Source: Apiosordaria backusii
Taxonomy: Eukaryota > Ascomycota > Sordariomycetes > Sordariales > Lasiosphaeriaceae
Direction of reading: 5' to 3'
Length of the DNA: 64,000 nt
Assembly: GCA_030549205.1 (NCBI GenBank)
Contig: JAUKTV010000007.1
Span: 186,001 to 250,000 of the forward strand
The notes beneath the pieces are model-generated. The model was not told where the DNA came from, searched no databases, and saw nothing but the letters and a program-made list of their open reading frames with translations. This document shows positions 1 through 10,687 of this stretch, piece after piece (position 1 is the stretch's first letter; every line of letters starts with the position of its first letter). Position numbers and translations under genes: made by a program.

Positions 1-603
1 CAAGGTGCGAGCAGGGACAAATTAATTTTTGGTGGAGGCGCACAGTGGGAGCTTATCTTATCAGAGTGATGCAGGGATTGTGGGTGGTGGGGTTGGAGTG
101 GGTTTGGCTGCTCGGTGGGGGTTAGCTGGATGGGGAGCACGTCGTGGCCAAAAAAATAGAGACTCTTGACTTAAAACAAAGGTCTTAAAAGATAGTGAAT
201 AGGCCTTTAAAGATAGTCGAAAGGCCTCAAAAGCAATTAATAGGCATTCCAATTACATCCGAATACCTATTAAATTACCTTTAAGATGTATCGACTATCT
301 TTTAGCGCCTCATCACTATCTTTGAAGGCCTTTGCTTTATGCAGCAGTCTCTATTCTTTTGTCCACAACGTGGGGAGCAAGTCCTCCTGGTCCTTGAGCC
401 ATCACAGCCAAGTTCATAGACGCATTCACTTCACTTGCAGATAGCATGTCACTCTCTGATGATATGGTGAAATTAGAACATCATTATTCGTCTGATTTAT
501 ACTTCATCACTTTGCCTCCCTTGCCCTACACACCCCTCATATCCTAGGTACATACAAACAATCTACCCAAACCACAACCCTCCCCATTTCCCACAGACAG
601 AAA
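1..603. other. Intergenic flank holding a foldback element
   Basis: No coding sequence is supported here. The stretch lies 3' of the minus-strand lipoxygenase. Its only clear structure is the inverted-repeat element at 140-370, listed separately. The short open frames in it follow the palindrome and are not credible genes. Confidence 0.6.
140..370. mobile_element. Foldback MITE, Mutator-like by target duplication
   Basis: The two halves of this 231-bp AT-rich segment are imperfect inverted copies of each other over roughly 110 bp each. The left end reads CGTCGTGGCCA and the right end, on the other strand, CGTTGTGGACA. Matching inner blocks follow in the same order, such as AATAGAGACT and AAAGATAGT. 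The identical 9-mer TGGGGAGCA flanks both sides, at 131-139 and 371-379, as a target-site duplication would. Nine-base duplications with long terminal inverted repeats are typical of Mutator-like elements, so I infer a non-autonomous MULE-type MITE. It has no transposase. Mismatches between the arms suggest it is not recent. Confidence 0.75.
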
Positions 604-2915
604 CTAAATAAGAATAGAAACAGCCGTCAACCCTGGATCCAACACCATATAAGGAATGCTGCCCTTATCCATCCCCGCACTATTGTAATAAAACGTCGTC
701 TGCAGCCCCTGCAAGTCCTCATACAGCTTCTGGCTCGCGTCCCTAACCTTTTGCTCATTGGCACCCTTCTTGTGGCGGTACACATTCCACTGACTGGCCG
801 CATAATTCAACAAGCTCCTCTCATCATCCACCTTGAAGCTCAACAGCCACGGTAGTTGAGCAGCCAAAAGCCATTGTCTCTGCCTGTTGATCGGCAGCGA
901 CGCCACCAGGTCCGACTCCTTGAACTGGCGGAGCTGCTCGAGAGTACTCGGAGGCTCTCTACACAGGCAGGGGGGCTTGGACACGACAAAGACTTGGTAG
1001 AAGTTCTGGAGGTAGTTGACGGCACTGTGGTAGGGGGAGGCGATGTGGATGCACATTGTCACTGCGTCGACGAGGGCATCGACCGTCTTGATCTCTGGAA
1101 AAGAGGGCATGAAGCCGGCGGTTTTGACTTCCTTGACAAAGTCTTGGATGTACTTGTCGTTCACGATGCTGTCATCGGTCGGGTGTGAGATTCTGAGCAT
1201 CGAGTTGACGTAGTTTCTCAAGACGTGCCAAAGGGCGAGCATGTTCTTGGCATAGGGATAGTTCTTGTAGCGGGTGTGGCTAAGTCCCTCTTGAGTGTTG
1301 GGGAAGCCACGGCGTTTGAGGTCGTTGGGGACATAGCTGCCTACGAAATCGTATGTGTCGTAGGCATCGCGGAGGAAGCTGTAGGCTTGGTCTGGGCTGA
1401 CTCCCACAATGTCCACCACGACCTGAGGCACAAGACTGGCGCGTGCAGCGGCGTTGAGTGAGAGGGTCTTGTACCAGTGTGGCAATAGCAATCGATAGAG
1501 CGGGTGGTCCATGGGGATGGTCCGGTTTATGGCGACAATGATGGACTCCTCGACGAGATGGGACAGGGTGAGATGGACGGCAAGTTCATGGCGCATCCAA
1601 TCTGTAACTTGCGAAGCTGTCTTGGCATATCTCCAGGGCCAGTCTTCCTTCTCACCGGCAGTAGAGTCGTATGGCGTCATACGTTTGTTGAAGATGGTGA
1701 TAGACTTCTCCACCGACCCCTTGTGATCAAGACAGATGGCAATGGGGTGCAATTTCCCATCATCGTGAAGCTGAAAGAGGGTCACAGCGCCAACTGCCCA
1801 GTTGTCATCACTTCCGGGCTGTTTATGGTGAAGCACTTGTTCTGGATTTGACACTCCGAATGCTTTGCGGAAGTAGCTTCCATCCTGCACGAAAAGGGAA
1901 GACTTGTCGACCTTGGCAAGGAAGTCTAACCATCTGTTGTATCCGCCATCCTTAGCTGCTTTACTAAACTCGGAAATCCAGGTCGGCGATGCTTTGGTTA
2001 TGGTGGTAGGGTTGACGCCGGTGAATTGCTGATCTGCAAAGCGACGATCACTGTACCAGTCGTCCAGTAGTCCGATATTTCCGCCATTGTTGATGTCAGT
2101 GCCAAATTTGCGATGATATCTGTTATAGTCGACGACGTCTTGAATCTTAATGCCCTTTTGCGGGTCACCTCCGAATGCCGCCGCCCTAGCCTTCTCAAGC
2201 AGCCATTCCTTCGTCTTGCCAACAATGCCATCCTCCGTGGGTGTGATCCTTTTGAGAATGACCTGAGTCTCAATCAGGCCAATGGCATTGAAGATACCAA
2301 ACGGCGTGAGGCTGTGCTCTGGCGGTATTGTCTGAAGGTGGGGAGGGTACTGCGCAGGCGTCCCGTCTGCATTCTTCGGGTAAGCAGAGTAACTGTAGCG
2401 CTTCCTTTGCTCTTCGAGGGGAATATAGCGCGGAAGTGTTGGCTCTATGCCTAGAACATCAAACAGAGCGGCAAATCTAAAGGCAGCGTAAGTACACCTC
2501 GAACGAAGATTATCTGAACAGGGACTTACGTCTGCTCAATCCTGGCATATGCTTGCGTCAGGGCAACCTGAGTCCCCATGTAGGTGCCTTCAACAATATC
2601 ACCCTCAGGCTCCTGCGCGAGGGAGGGGTTCTTTGGGTCGATGGTTGAGTAAAGCTTCAACTTCAAGAGCTCATTGTCAAAGACACCTGGGTCAAACGAC
2701 GGCAAGGGGGCGTCTTTCACGGACTTTGGTGCCAGCTGCTTCAGGTATTCCCTCTCTGACAGGTGCTTGAGAATTGATTGCTGGGTTGGCTGGGTAGACT
2801 TTATCTGTGGCGGTGGTGTAGGGAGGGCTGGGTCCAGCTGTTGCTGCCAGTAGCTCTCAAGTAGGGCGAAGAGCCTATTCACCAAGGGGATGTTTTCTGC
2901 CAAGTTTCGTGACAT
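604..2915 (-). CDS. Lipoxygenase, intracellular iron type
   Basis: Two exons, 2915-2530 and 2476-604, flank a 53-nt intron (GTAAGT...TTTAG) and give 752 aa. The product should dioxygenate polyunsaturated fatty acids to hydroperoxides (oxylipins). Expected metal ligands are present: HLTLSH (His430, His435), His611 and Asn615 in YHSAVN, and a C-terminal isoleucine. The conserved ADQQFTGVNP and NRTIP...HPLYRLLLPH blocks flank the site. The HX4H spacing and final Ile resemble plant and animal Fe-lipoxygenases. Secreted fungal Mn-lipoxygenases have HX3H and a final Val. No signal peptide or PLAT domain is visible; the N-terminus is hydrophilic and proline-rich. Regiospecificity cannot be read from sequence. 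The identification is secure. Confidence 0.93.
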
Positions 2916-3728
2916 CTTGACTGATATTTAGGGCAAGGGGAGAGTGCAGAAACAGGCGGGACTTGTCAGTCAAGGCCACGGCGGAGTATTTATGGTATGA
3001 GGCAGCATGTCTGCTGGAGTTACTAGTAAGTTTGTCTCAGCTAACTATCCTCGACATGCCGAGATGATACTTACTGTGCAGTCAGCACCAGGGCTGTCTT
3101 GGTCACAGCCCAGACCAATGAGGCTGGGCTGGAGACTTCCACATTCTGCAGGGACTCGGGGTCCAGACGTATTTTCAGCCAGTAACAATGAGGTCGGTGA
3201 GTTGCAGCAAAGTGTTTGGTGGTCTTCCCAGCTGCATGGCGTAAATGAGCTTGCCCTATTCAGCGCATGTCCGAGAGTTGAGGTTACATCGGCCAGCGAT
3301 AAGGCTGAGTAGGCCCATCGCGTCCACCGAGAATATTGTACAATACTGTCAGGCAGAGTAGGATCAGAGTAGAACGGCAGCTAAATGCTCTCCGACATTC
3401 GTGTGTCATTGTGTTCTGACATCAGCTCGCCAATTCAGTAGTCTAAGTCTCCATACCAAACTCAAGGTCACCTGGCTCGGACAAGAAGCGGGCTCCGGGG
3501 TGTTGTCTTGGCCAAGCTGTGTAAAGAAGGTGATGAGTGGCTTTTTGCGGCACATTTCTGCTGCGGCTGAGCCACCGGAGTTTGCGTATCATTCCATGGT
3601 GAATGCATCGTGGCTTCCCGCGCCAGATGCTGATTGGACTACAAGGGGAATCCCAATGCATATAACACTGTGTGGGTGGTCCCGGCAGTTTCCGTTCGAA
3701 TACTCAGAAGAGAGGAATCCATCCTGTA
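2916..3728. other. Intergenic region
   Basis: This is the putative promoter of the lipoxygenase plus the 3' flank of the next minus-strand gene. Short frames on both strands lack splice support and recognisable domains. I see no repeat or RNA gene. Confidence 0.5.
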
Positions 3729-4766
3729 TCACCAACCCCGAGGTTGGGCCCGCGAGGGGGTAAGCGCCCGCAAAAGCTGAAGGGATGCAGACGTAGTGGC
3801 TTCGGCAGCCAGTGGGCGACCATCATCTACGGTCGCCCAGCTGATGCGGTAGTCCCCATCTCCATCAATAGGAAGGCGTTGGTCCTCTGGGCTCATACCG
3901 AAATGTGAGCTGTACGATATTGGTAGGATTACCTCGCATGTTCTCAGATGCTTCAGACGTTTGATGGGCTCAAAATAAAGTTTTTGGAGTTCGAAAGGCG
4001 ATGTGAGCATGAGAATCTGAGGCATGATAATGGAGATGCGGAGCTGAGACAGCAAGGGCATATCGGCGAGACCATCCCAGAACGCTTCGTACCCATCGCG
4101 GCCCCAGTGGTGGGGGACAAAGCTTGGATGGTTCCGATCGAAGATGTTCACTTCCCATTTGAACTCCAAAGATCTGATAAGGCCCCAGTTCTTGGGTATC
4201 TTTACTTGTAGGCTCCTGAGGTCGTCCGACGGCAGCCTTTCGGTGCCAATGTTGACAATATGGAAGGTATTGGACTGATACAAGATGGGGATTCCTTCTT
4301 CGAGTCTACACCGAATTTAGCTTACCTGGCCCAGATGTTGGATTGGCTAAACTTACGCTCGCTGGCAAGTGAAGACCAAGTTGATATCCAGCACTCGCCT
4401 GCGACTGGCAAGAAAACAGTGATGTTGGCGTGCTGTAACGTCCCTGAAAGGGACTATGGGTGACTGCTCACAAATGGCATGGCGCCAGCGCTTCCTGAGA
4501 CCTACCCTATCAGCGCGGATGGGATGGGTGGTGAAACTCAGATGGATACGTTCACCGCCAAAGATCTCGGTATAGATGGCCGCGCGCAACTCGGCAGGTA
4601 GTTTGCCAAACAGGGGGGACTCCAGCTGGTTCAGTGGACACGAAGCCAGCGTCCCTGGATGGGGCTCGGTGTCGGGGATTTGGTCCGACATGTAGTATGT
4701 ATGAATATCCCCCAACTCAACCAAGAAGGGTGAATTGACGGCGTTTCCGTGAGGGGATGGTGACAT
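3729..4766 (-). CDS. DUF7730-like protein of unknown function
   Basis: Two exons, 4766-4357 and 4305-3729, surround a 51-nt intron (GTAAGT...TGTAG, phase 2) and give 328 aa. After about 45 variable residues comes SPLFGKLPAELRAAIYTEIF followed by GGERIHL, an F-box-like helical opening typical of the fungal DUF7730 family. Across the splice junction the reading RALEEGIPILYQSNTFHI matches the usual family block ending in 'ILYSTNTF', which supports the intron. The rest reads as repeating hydrophobic segments with no catalytic motif. Function is unknown; a role as an F-box-like adaptor would be inference only. Start chosen at the first in-frame ATG before the conserved block. Confidence 0.75.
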
Positions 4767-5418
4767 GATACATGGTATCTTCTAGCGAGGCATCAACATG
4801 ACGGATGGTGGGTGTGGTGGCCAGTGGTTCCATGTTGGTGGCCGAGCGGGGTGAAATGCCAAGCCCAAGCCTCTCAAGTGGGGTAACTTGGAGGGGATGG
4901 TGCAGGGGTCTTTTAAGCCACCACTGTTGCCCCTGAACGATGATATCTCAACGTTTCCCAAATAACGAAAAACACGACGCTCGTGTCTTTGACGTACGGC
5001 GCGGTTTCTTATGTGACACATTGGAAGCTCAAATGTACCTAGTTTAATTTTAACCGTACACTACAGAGTAAACCGCCACACCGCATACCTTCCGCTGCGC
5101 TAAGCCATCATCTTGTCCCACAACCCCGCAATGTACCTGACTAGACTGCCTCCAACCAAGTACCACGATTGGCTTTCCTGTTTGTTGACTTTCCTTTTGG
5201 GCCACCCGTCGATGTAAACTAACACTGACGTCCTGCAAGGTCCGGATATAGTTCCCCGATGACTGCAAGTCACCACAAAGACGTTGAGCTACCCCGCGTC
5301 AAGATGTTGCCGAGGCAGTGGAATGACGCCAGGGGTTTGGGATGTCTTGGACATCAAGAACCCTACTGATGAGAATTTTCCAGGTTTGTCACTCCAAGTT
5401 CATTGACAATTCGGCGCC
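4767..5418. other. Divergent intergenic region
   Basis: About 650 bp separate the divergently transcribed DUF7730-like gene (-) and arylesterase-like gene (+), so promoters for both should lie here. Short frames exist but none has coding character or family support. No repeat was noticed. Confidence 0.5.
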
Positions 5419-6747
5419 ATGAGGTCGGCGGTATACTCTATCGTTGCGGTCTTGCTCGCCTACCAACTCTACACCATTGTTCCTCTGATTCAACGAGCTG
5501 TGACCGTCTTGGGCGTTTTCCGCAGCTATCCCGAAGGTGACGTAGGCACCAAACAACAAGTCACCTCTATCCCGGACACAACCCATTGCGAGGACCTTCA
5601 CCACCACATCCCAAGTGGTCTTTTGTTCACAGCTTGTGAGGACGATGCTGCAACTCGGTTCCAATGGTTTCCCCCGCTTGGAAACTTGGGCAACCCAGAG
5701 GTGGCAGCCAAAAGCAGAGGTTCCATACATGTGATCGATCCCAAGGTAAGCTCCAATTCTAAACTACAGGTGCCTAACTAAGCTAACCGCCTGCTGTAGG
5801 GACTTGAATCACGTCGACTCAAGTTTGAGAACTTTGACGGCGCATTCATCACGCATGGCATTGATGTAATCGACGATCCCGAGTTGCCCACCGGCCAAGC
5901 TGTCTACATTTTCGCGGTCAATCACCTCCCCGATCCAACACCTATCTTGGAGGGCAAGGAAGCGAAAGCAAGATCACAGCTCGAACTCTTCCATCATACC
6001 ATCGGCACAGACTCGATCAAACACATCCGGTCGATTTGGCACCCTCTGATCCGGACTCCCAACGATGTCTACGCCCAAACCCCAACATCCATCTACGTAA
6101 CCAACGACCATTACTATACCGGTCACAGCGTGATGCGCATGCTGGAAGATGTCTATTACGGAGCCAAGTGGACGGACACTGTGCATATCAAGCTCGAGTT
6201 CTTGAGCCCAGTCAAGACATCGGACGCTGGTGTAACCGCTAGCGTTGCCCTCGCCCCAATTCACAACAACAATGGTCTCGGACATGGTCGCTCCGAGGAG
6301 GAGATTCTGATCTCGCAAGCTGCCAGCGGTGTCCTTCACATTGCTCAATTGCCATTCAAGGGCAGCACAGACTACAACATCACAATCTCGGACACGCTGG
6401 AAGTAGAGTCCGTTGTCGACAACCCCAGCTACTTCTCGGATCCTCTCGCCACAAGTCCCGTCGATGACCGCAGTGGCTTCCTATTGCCGGGTATTTCGAA
6501 GGCCGCTACGCTTGCCGAGACCTCGAGAGACCCAGCCGGAAAGGATCCCGTCATCGTCTACTACGTTAAGCCTGTGGCCGGTAAAAAGGCACAGGAATGG
6601 GATACAAGTGTGATCTTTGAGGACGACAGCAGCAGGATCAGGAGTGCGAGTGCTGCTGCTCTTATTTCCCTCGACAAAAACAGGGCGAGATTATTTGTCA
6701 CAGGGTTCGTGTCGGCAAATGTTATTGCCCTTGAGGTTGACCTGTAG
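5419..6747 (+). CDS. Arylesterase/paraoxonase-like six-bladed propeller
   Basis: Exons 5419-5745 and 5800-6747 flank a 54-nt intron (GTAAGC...CTGTAG, phase 0) and give 424 aa. The protein opens with a hydrophobic N-terminal segment (about residues 5-30), as in paraoxonases, which keep an uncleaved signal/anchor. Likely calcium-site residues are in HCEDLHHH, in RTPNDVYA and in VVDNPSYF; FAVNH probably holds the paraoxonase-type histidine. Family members are Ca-dependent hydrolases of esters, lactones and some organophosphates. The physiological substrate, possibly a lactone, is inferred. It lies 158 nt upstream of tRNA-Ile on the same strand. The family call is firm, the substrate is not. Confidence 0.85.
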
Positions 6748-6905
6748 GAAGTTAAAGAGAGGATTATGTTTGTGCACTAAAGCCAAACTGGACAGCAAGA
6801 GAAAAGGGGCTCGAGGTGAGGCTTGGAAGCAGTGAAGTATGCCGGTATCTTGGGAGTACTGGTCATCTGCGCTATTTTCCACACGTATGATATCTCAAAT
6901 CAGTC

Positions 6906-7000
6906 GCCCGATTAGCTCAGCTGGTTAGAGCGTCGTACTAATACCGGTTCCACCTGTATATGGTATGCGAAGGTCAACAGTTCAATCCTGTTATTGGGCA
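6906..7000 (+). tRNA. tRNA-Ile (anticodon AAU) with 21-nt intron
   Basis: The cloverleaf closes fully: acceptor GCCCGAT pairs with ATTGGGC, D-stem GCTC with GAGC, anticodon stem TCGTA with TGCGA, and T-stem AACAG with CTGTT around loop TTCAATC. Anticodon AAT is at 6940-6942 (AAU in RNA, read as IAU). A 21-nt intron occupies 6944-6964, the canonical place after base 37. The mature length is 74 nt including discriminator A. D-loop and T-loop supply the internal A and B boxes for RNA polymerase III. Confidence 0.95.
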
Positions 7001-7005
7001 ATCAC

Positions 7006-7015
7006 TTTTATTTTT
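7006..7015 (+). terminator. Pol III T-tract terminator of tRNA-Ile
   Basis: TTTT then A then TTTTT begins 6 nt after the tRNA 3' end, the usual RNA polymerase III stop signal. Confidence 0.75.
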
Positions 7016-7067
7016 GACTGCCATTCGTTCTCTTTCTGTTCTCATCTTTTGTCTTTTTGGCAACGGC

Positions 7068-7944
7068 TCATATTTCCTCCTCCCAGAGATCATAGTCGCC
7101 AAAGTACCGATCATGAATCCTCCTCGCATAATCCACCACCACGGGGTAACTCCGCACCAGCCTTCCTGTCTCAGGGGCAGCGCTGCACTCGGACCGTCAG
7201 TCATAATCCACCATCCTGAACGGGACGCAGGGAAACTTACGTGCTACACATCAACCTCCCAGCCACCATCCCATAAACAGTGCAATCCGCCTCCGTAGGC
7301 CCCTCCCCTCCCAGAATCCAAAACGGCTCACCATTTTTCTCGTCCTGCCCCCCCCTTCTTGCCAGAGTTTCACGTCTGGCCTCCACAAGAAAAGCATTGA
7401 CACTCTCCCACACCTCCTCCTTTAGCGTCCTCACGTCCTCAGCCGAGTACCTCCCCGTCCCCTGTCCGTACAACGTCCGGGTGATATCCTTATAAATCTT
7501 GCCCCCTATCAACCACTGCATCACCCACGTCAGGCCCGCGCCGCCCGAGCCGAGGATGCCCTCTCGCATGGGGTAGTAGTTGTCTACCCATTGTTCTCTG
7601 GTGTTGAAAAACTGGAGTTTGTCCTCCAAGAGGGATCGGATGGAGAGATCGAGGGCTTTTTCTACGGGAGTGAGGTGGGCGTTGAGGTCGGGGAGGATAG
7701 AGTCGGAGATGAGGCGGCGGGTGATGAGGGTTGAGTCACTAAGGAGTTGGGGAGGGGTATCTGGAGAGGGCTGGTAGGATACATATGGGATTTTGCTGTT
7801 GGGGGATTTGGAGAGCGAGCCGGATTGAGTGGTGTAGGGCACGGAAGAGAGCCGGAGGCGGGTTTCGAGCTTGTTGACGAAAGGGGACCAGGTGTGGTTG
7901 GGTGTGGGGGGGAAGTTTCGGTAGACAATAATTTTGGCGGCCAT
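7068..7944 (-). CDS. Failed-axon-connections/metaxin-like GST-fold protein
   Basis: Exons 7944-7241 and 7182-7068 flank a 58-nt intron (GTAAGT, TGACTGAC branch, GTGCAG; phase 2), giving 272 aa. The second exon extends the frame into SYPVVVDYARRIHDRYF and ends WEEEI. The N-terminal part has a thioredoxin-like GST domain with NSKIPYVSY and the 'SDSTLI' turn that in this family replaces the glutathione-binding cis-Pro/ES motif. The C-terminal part is helical like GST_C_6. Relatives include animal FAXC and metaxin/Tom37-like proteins. Catalytic GST activity is doubtful; function in fungi is unclear. The start is the ATG in context AAAATGGCC. The stop lies only 67 nt from the convergent tRNA-Ile, so the transcript probably runs antisense to it. 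Confidence 0.78.
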
Positions 7945-8462
7945 TTTGGAGGATTTCCTTGTGAGTTGATGGTGAGTTTTGACAGTGCTTGGGTGTTTAC
8001 TGCTTGCAACTTCTCCTGAAAAGTGGTGATGTATCTTATAAGTGAAACCCCCAGCTGGGGCTGTCCGGAGATGGCTGGACGTAAATTCGGCCGGTGATGA
8101 CCAATGCGGCGGCGATGGATCCAACCGCCTGGTGCCTGGACTTAGTGCTGTGCCGCACGACTTCAACCAACAATCTGGCAACTCAGAGAGTGCTCGCTTT
8201 TTACTAATGGAGCGAGTCTCCGGGTCCGAAGAGCGATAATCCGGGACTGGTACATGTCATTTGGCATTGACAAAGAATTGTGTGACAACGCCTTATTGCA
8301 TCCAATGCTCGACAATGTGTCATGACAAACGCAACAAGACCAATCGCTTCGGTTGGCTGCCATCAACTACCAACTTACAAGCAGCGACGTTGAGGGTGTC
8401 CACTCTCACTGTGGATCATACCCATAAGCCCACAGTTAGACTCGTCTTTCAACAAGAAACAA
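7945..8462. other. Intergenic region
   Basis: This holds the promoter of the FAXC-like gene and the upstream flank of tRNA-Ser. An open frame continues upstream of the chosen ATG but has no family support. Nothing else recognised. Confidence 0.5.
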
Positions 8463-8574
8463 GTCGCTTTGGCGGAGTGGTTAACGCGCGCCCCTGCTAA
8501 GTATATAGATTCTATCTATACCCAGTCGTAAGGGCGTTCCTTCGGGAGCGTAGGTTCGAATCCTGCAGGCGACG
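8463..8574 (+). tRNA. tRNA-Ser (anticodon GCU) with 31-nt intron
   Basis: Acceptor GTCGCTT pairs with AGGCGAC, anticodon stem CGCCC with GGGCG, and T-stem GTAGG with CCTGC around TTCGAAT. The long variable arm TTCC-TTCG-GGAGC is diagnostic of serine tRNA. Anticodon GCT lies at 8496-8498. An intron at 8500-8530 follows position 37. Discriminator G is at 8574, as in serine tRNAs. Confidence 0.95.
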
Positions 8575-8579
8575 ATATC

Positions 8580-8583
8580 TTTT
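8580..8583 (+). terminator. Pol III terminator of tRNA-Ser
   Basis: A T4 run starts 6 nt after the tRNA end. A second run of seven Ts at 8599-8605 could serve as backup. Confidence 0.6.
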
Positions 8584-8853
8584 GCATTTGTCGTGTTATT
8601 TTTTTAGTTTTGACTTTTTCTGTGTTCAGTCCTGAGTGACTCTGTGATGGGATCAGACCAGGAGACAAAGACTAAAACTGCCACCCAAAAAAATGAGCAG
8701 AAAACATAACAACCAGATTGCATTGTGCTGCTCCACTTGCGCACACCACGGATCGAACGCCGCGCCCATCAATGGCAACGATGTGTTTTCCCACTAAATC
8801 ACTGGCGCTGAATGGAGAGGTTCTGGATGGGGTGAAGATATCTCAATCCATGT

Positions 8854-10098
8854 TTACACTTGACCAGCACCCCCTGGCACAGCGCTGGCTCCTTGCTCCT
8901 TGACAATCCGCCTGAAGTTCTTGGGGAAGTCCCTTGCGACCCTGAACTGCTCCGTTTCCTCCTCCGCCATGGCGGCCAAATGCTCTCTCCAAGTGCCCTT
9001 CATATCCGTGCCAAACCCAAGCTTTCCTCCCCACGACCACGAGATGACACGCTCCGCCCTAGCACCTTCAGGAGCATGTAACAAACCCGCCGCAATATCC
9101 ACCATATCCGGCCGGTCATCACAAGCATAAAAGACAGTAGCAGAGCACCGGCCGCAAGCATACCGCTGCACGTCCTCTGAGCTGACATACAGAGCCAATG
9201 TACCCAATCTTGGATCCTTTCCAATTGCCTCCTTCAGCGTGGTTGTATCCGTAGGAAGTGTCTCCTTCCCATCAGCAAAAGAGATATGCTTCAACTCTGC
9301 AAAAGTCCAAGCAAACAAGTCCACCCCACTGCAGATCCTACAATCATCACACCCATCCAACGACCCCAAAAGCTTGTAGCTCTCAAGGTCAACAAACCAA
9401 GGCAACTTCTCTCCCCGTGCCTGTCTCTCCTTAAAGTCCCTCTGTGCTTCCCCAGCCCTGAGCACCAAGTTCACTCCCCCACAATGACATTTGACCAGGA
9501 CATTCTCCTTGTCTCCCTCAGCATCAAGTAAATTCTCCCCGTGGCCCACCAATCCTTTGACATCCTCCGGCCAGTATCCTTCCCGGTTAATCTCCTCACT
9601 CTTCTCATTCCAACCCAACCACCGTCTCGGTTTCTCCGCTCCCTTTCCATTGAGCCCACTCAACCAGTTAACCGCCCCACCGTCAATGGTATCCTCCAAA
9701 AACATGTGATACTCCCATTGCACCAACCTTTCTCCCTCTTTCAGCTGCTCAACGGGGTTCAAGACACCGGTAAAGACAAGGTGTTGAGTCTTGCCAGGAG
9801 TGGAGTTATCCTCCCAGAACATCGTCGTGGAGCAATGTCCGCAAAAGAAGATGTTGAGACGGGGGGAGAAGGCATATTTCTTGAGGAGGTCAGAGTTGGT
9901 AGGAGGGGGGCCGGGCCAGACGATATCAGATGAGCCGCGGAGGGAGCCGGTGACATGACGGCAAGAGTTGCAGTGGCAGTTTGTACCCTTGAGCGGGAGG
10001 GAGGAGCGGGGGATGGGGTCGGAGGTGAAGGTGAGGCGGCGGCAGTGGCATTGCGCCGTGAGGGTTATGGTGTCACTGGTTGTGTTGGCGGAGGCCAT
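8854..10098 (-). CDS. Tandem double GFA-domain protein
   Basis: A single exon of 414 aa contains two GFA (glutathione-dependent formaldehyde-activating / CENP-V) domains. Domain 1 carries CHC at residues 17-19, then CHCNSC, then CGHC. Domain 2, from about residue 200, carries KCHCGG, then CDDCRIC, then CGRC. These are the two structural zinc sites typical of the fold. Single-domain members were first linked to S-hydroxymethyl-glutathione formation, but most fungal members have no proven reaction. Duplication inside one chain is common in fungi. No signal peptide is visible, so it is probably cytosolic. The start is the first ATG, with zinc ligands following shortly. Confidence 0.88.
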   Translation of the reverse strand: MASANTTSDTITLTAQCHCRRLTFTSDPIPRSSLPLKGTNCHCNSCRHVTGSLRGSSDIVWPGPPPTNSDLLKKYAFSPRLNIFFCGHCSTTMFWEDNSTPGKTQHLVFTGVLNPVEQLKEGERLVQWEYHMFLEDTIDGGAVNWLSGLNGKGAEKPRRWLGWNEKSEEINREGYWPEDVKGLVGHGENLLDAEGDKENVLVKCHCGGVNLVLRAGEAQRDFKERQARGEKLPWFVDLESYKLLGSLDGCDDCRICSGVDLFAWTFAELKHISFADGKETLPTDTTTLKEAIGKDPRLGTLALYVSSEDVQRYACGRCSATVFYACDDRPDMVDIAAGLLHAPEGARAERVISWSWGGKLGFGTDMKGTWREHLAAMAEEETEQFRVARDFPKNFRRIVKEQGASAVPGGAGQV

Positions 10099-10687
10099 TG
10101 CGGGTGGTTGTGATTGAGATTCGTTCGTCTGATGAAAAGTGGTGGGAAGATCGGATGGAATTAATGGGTGCGGGGAGGGTAATAAATAGCTGGCCTGGCT
10201 GATCGTGAGACTGTCGGTTGCAATTGATCGGCTACCTACTCACTGCCCCGCGCCATTGGTGCGGCTTATATGACCTGGCAAAGGACCAGTAGTGATGAAT
10301 CGTGAATACGCACTATACACCGGTAGATCTGAGTTGTCAACCGAAAGGCGTCGCGAGGTCCAATGATAACCGCAGCTGGAGACCAATCTGACGTCACTCA
10401 TTGGTTGTTCAGCAGTGTGCACTGCCTCCTCGGAATAGTTCCGTTTTGGAAGTGGCCGACAGCCTTGAGGAATACAACGAGGGAAGCAGCCTACCTCCGC
10501 GAATAAAGCTTGGATGTCTTAATTCGATACAAGTATGAGAAAAGCAGAAACCCCGAGTAGGAAAATATCCGACCCGACCATGTTCAGAAAAAGGTTACAC
10601 ACCTTGTTGTACCCAACCTCGCAAACTCCATACAGCCAATATCCAGTGCAAATGCTAACAATGATGCCCGCCCGTTGCTCCTTTTCT
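10099..10687. other. Intergenic region
   Basis: This is the promoter side of the GFA gene and the 3' flank of the YTP1-like gene. I see no gene, RNA or repeat. Confidence 0.5.
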
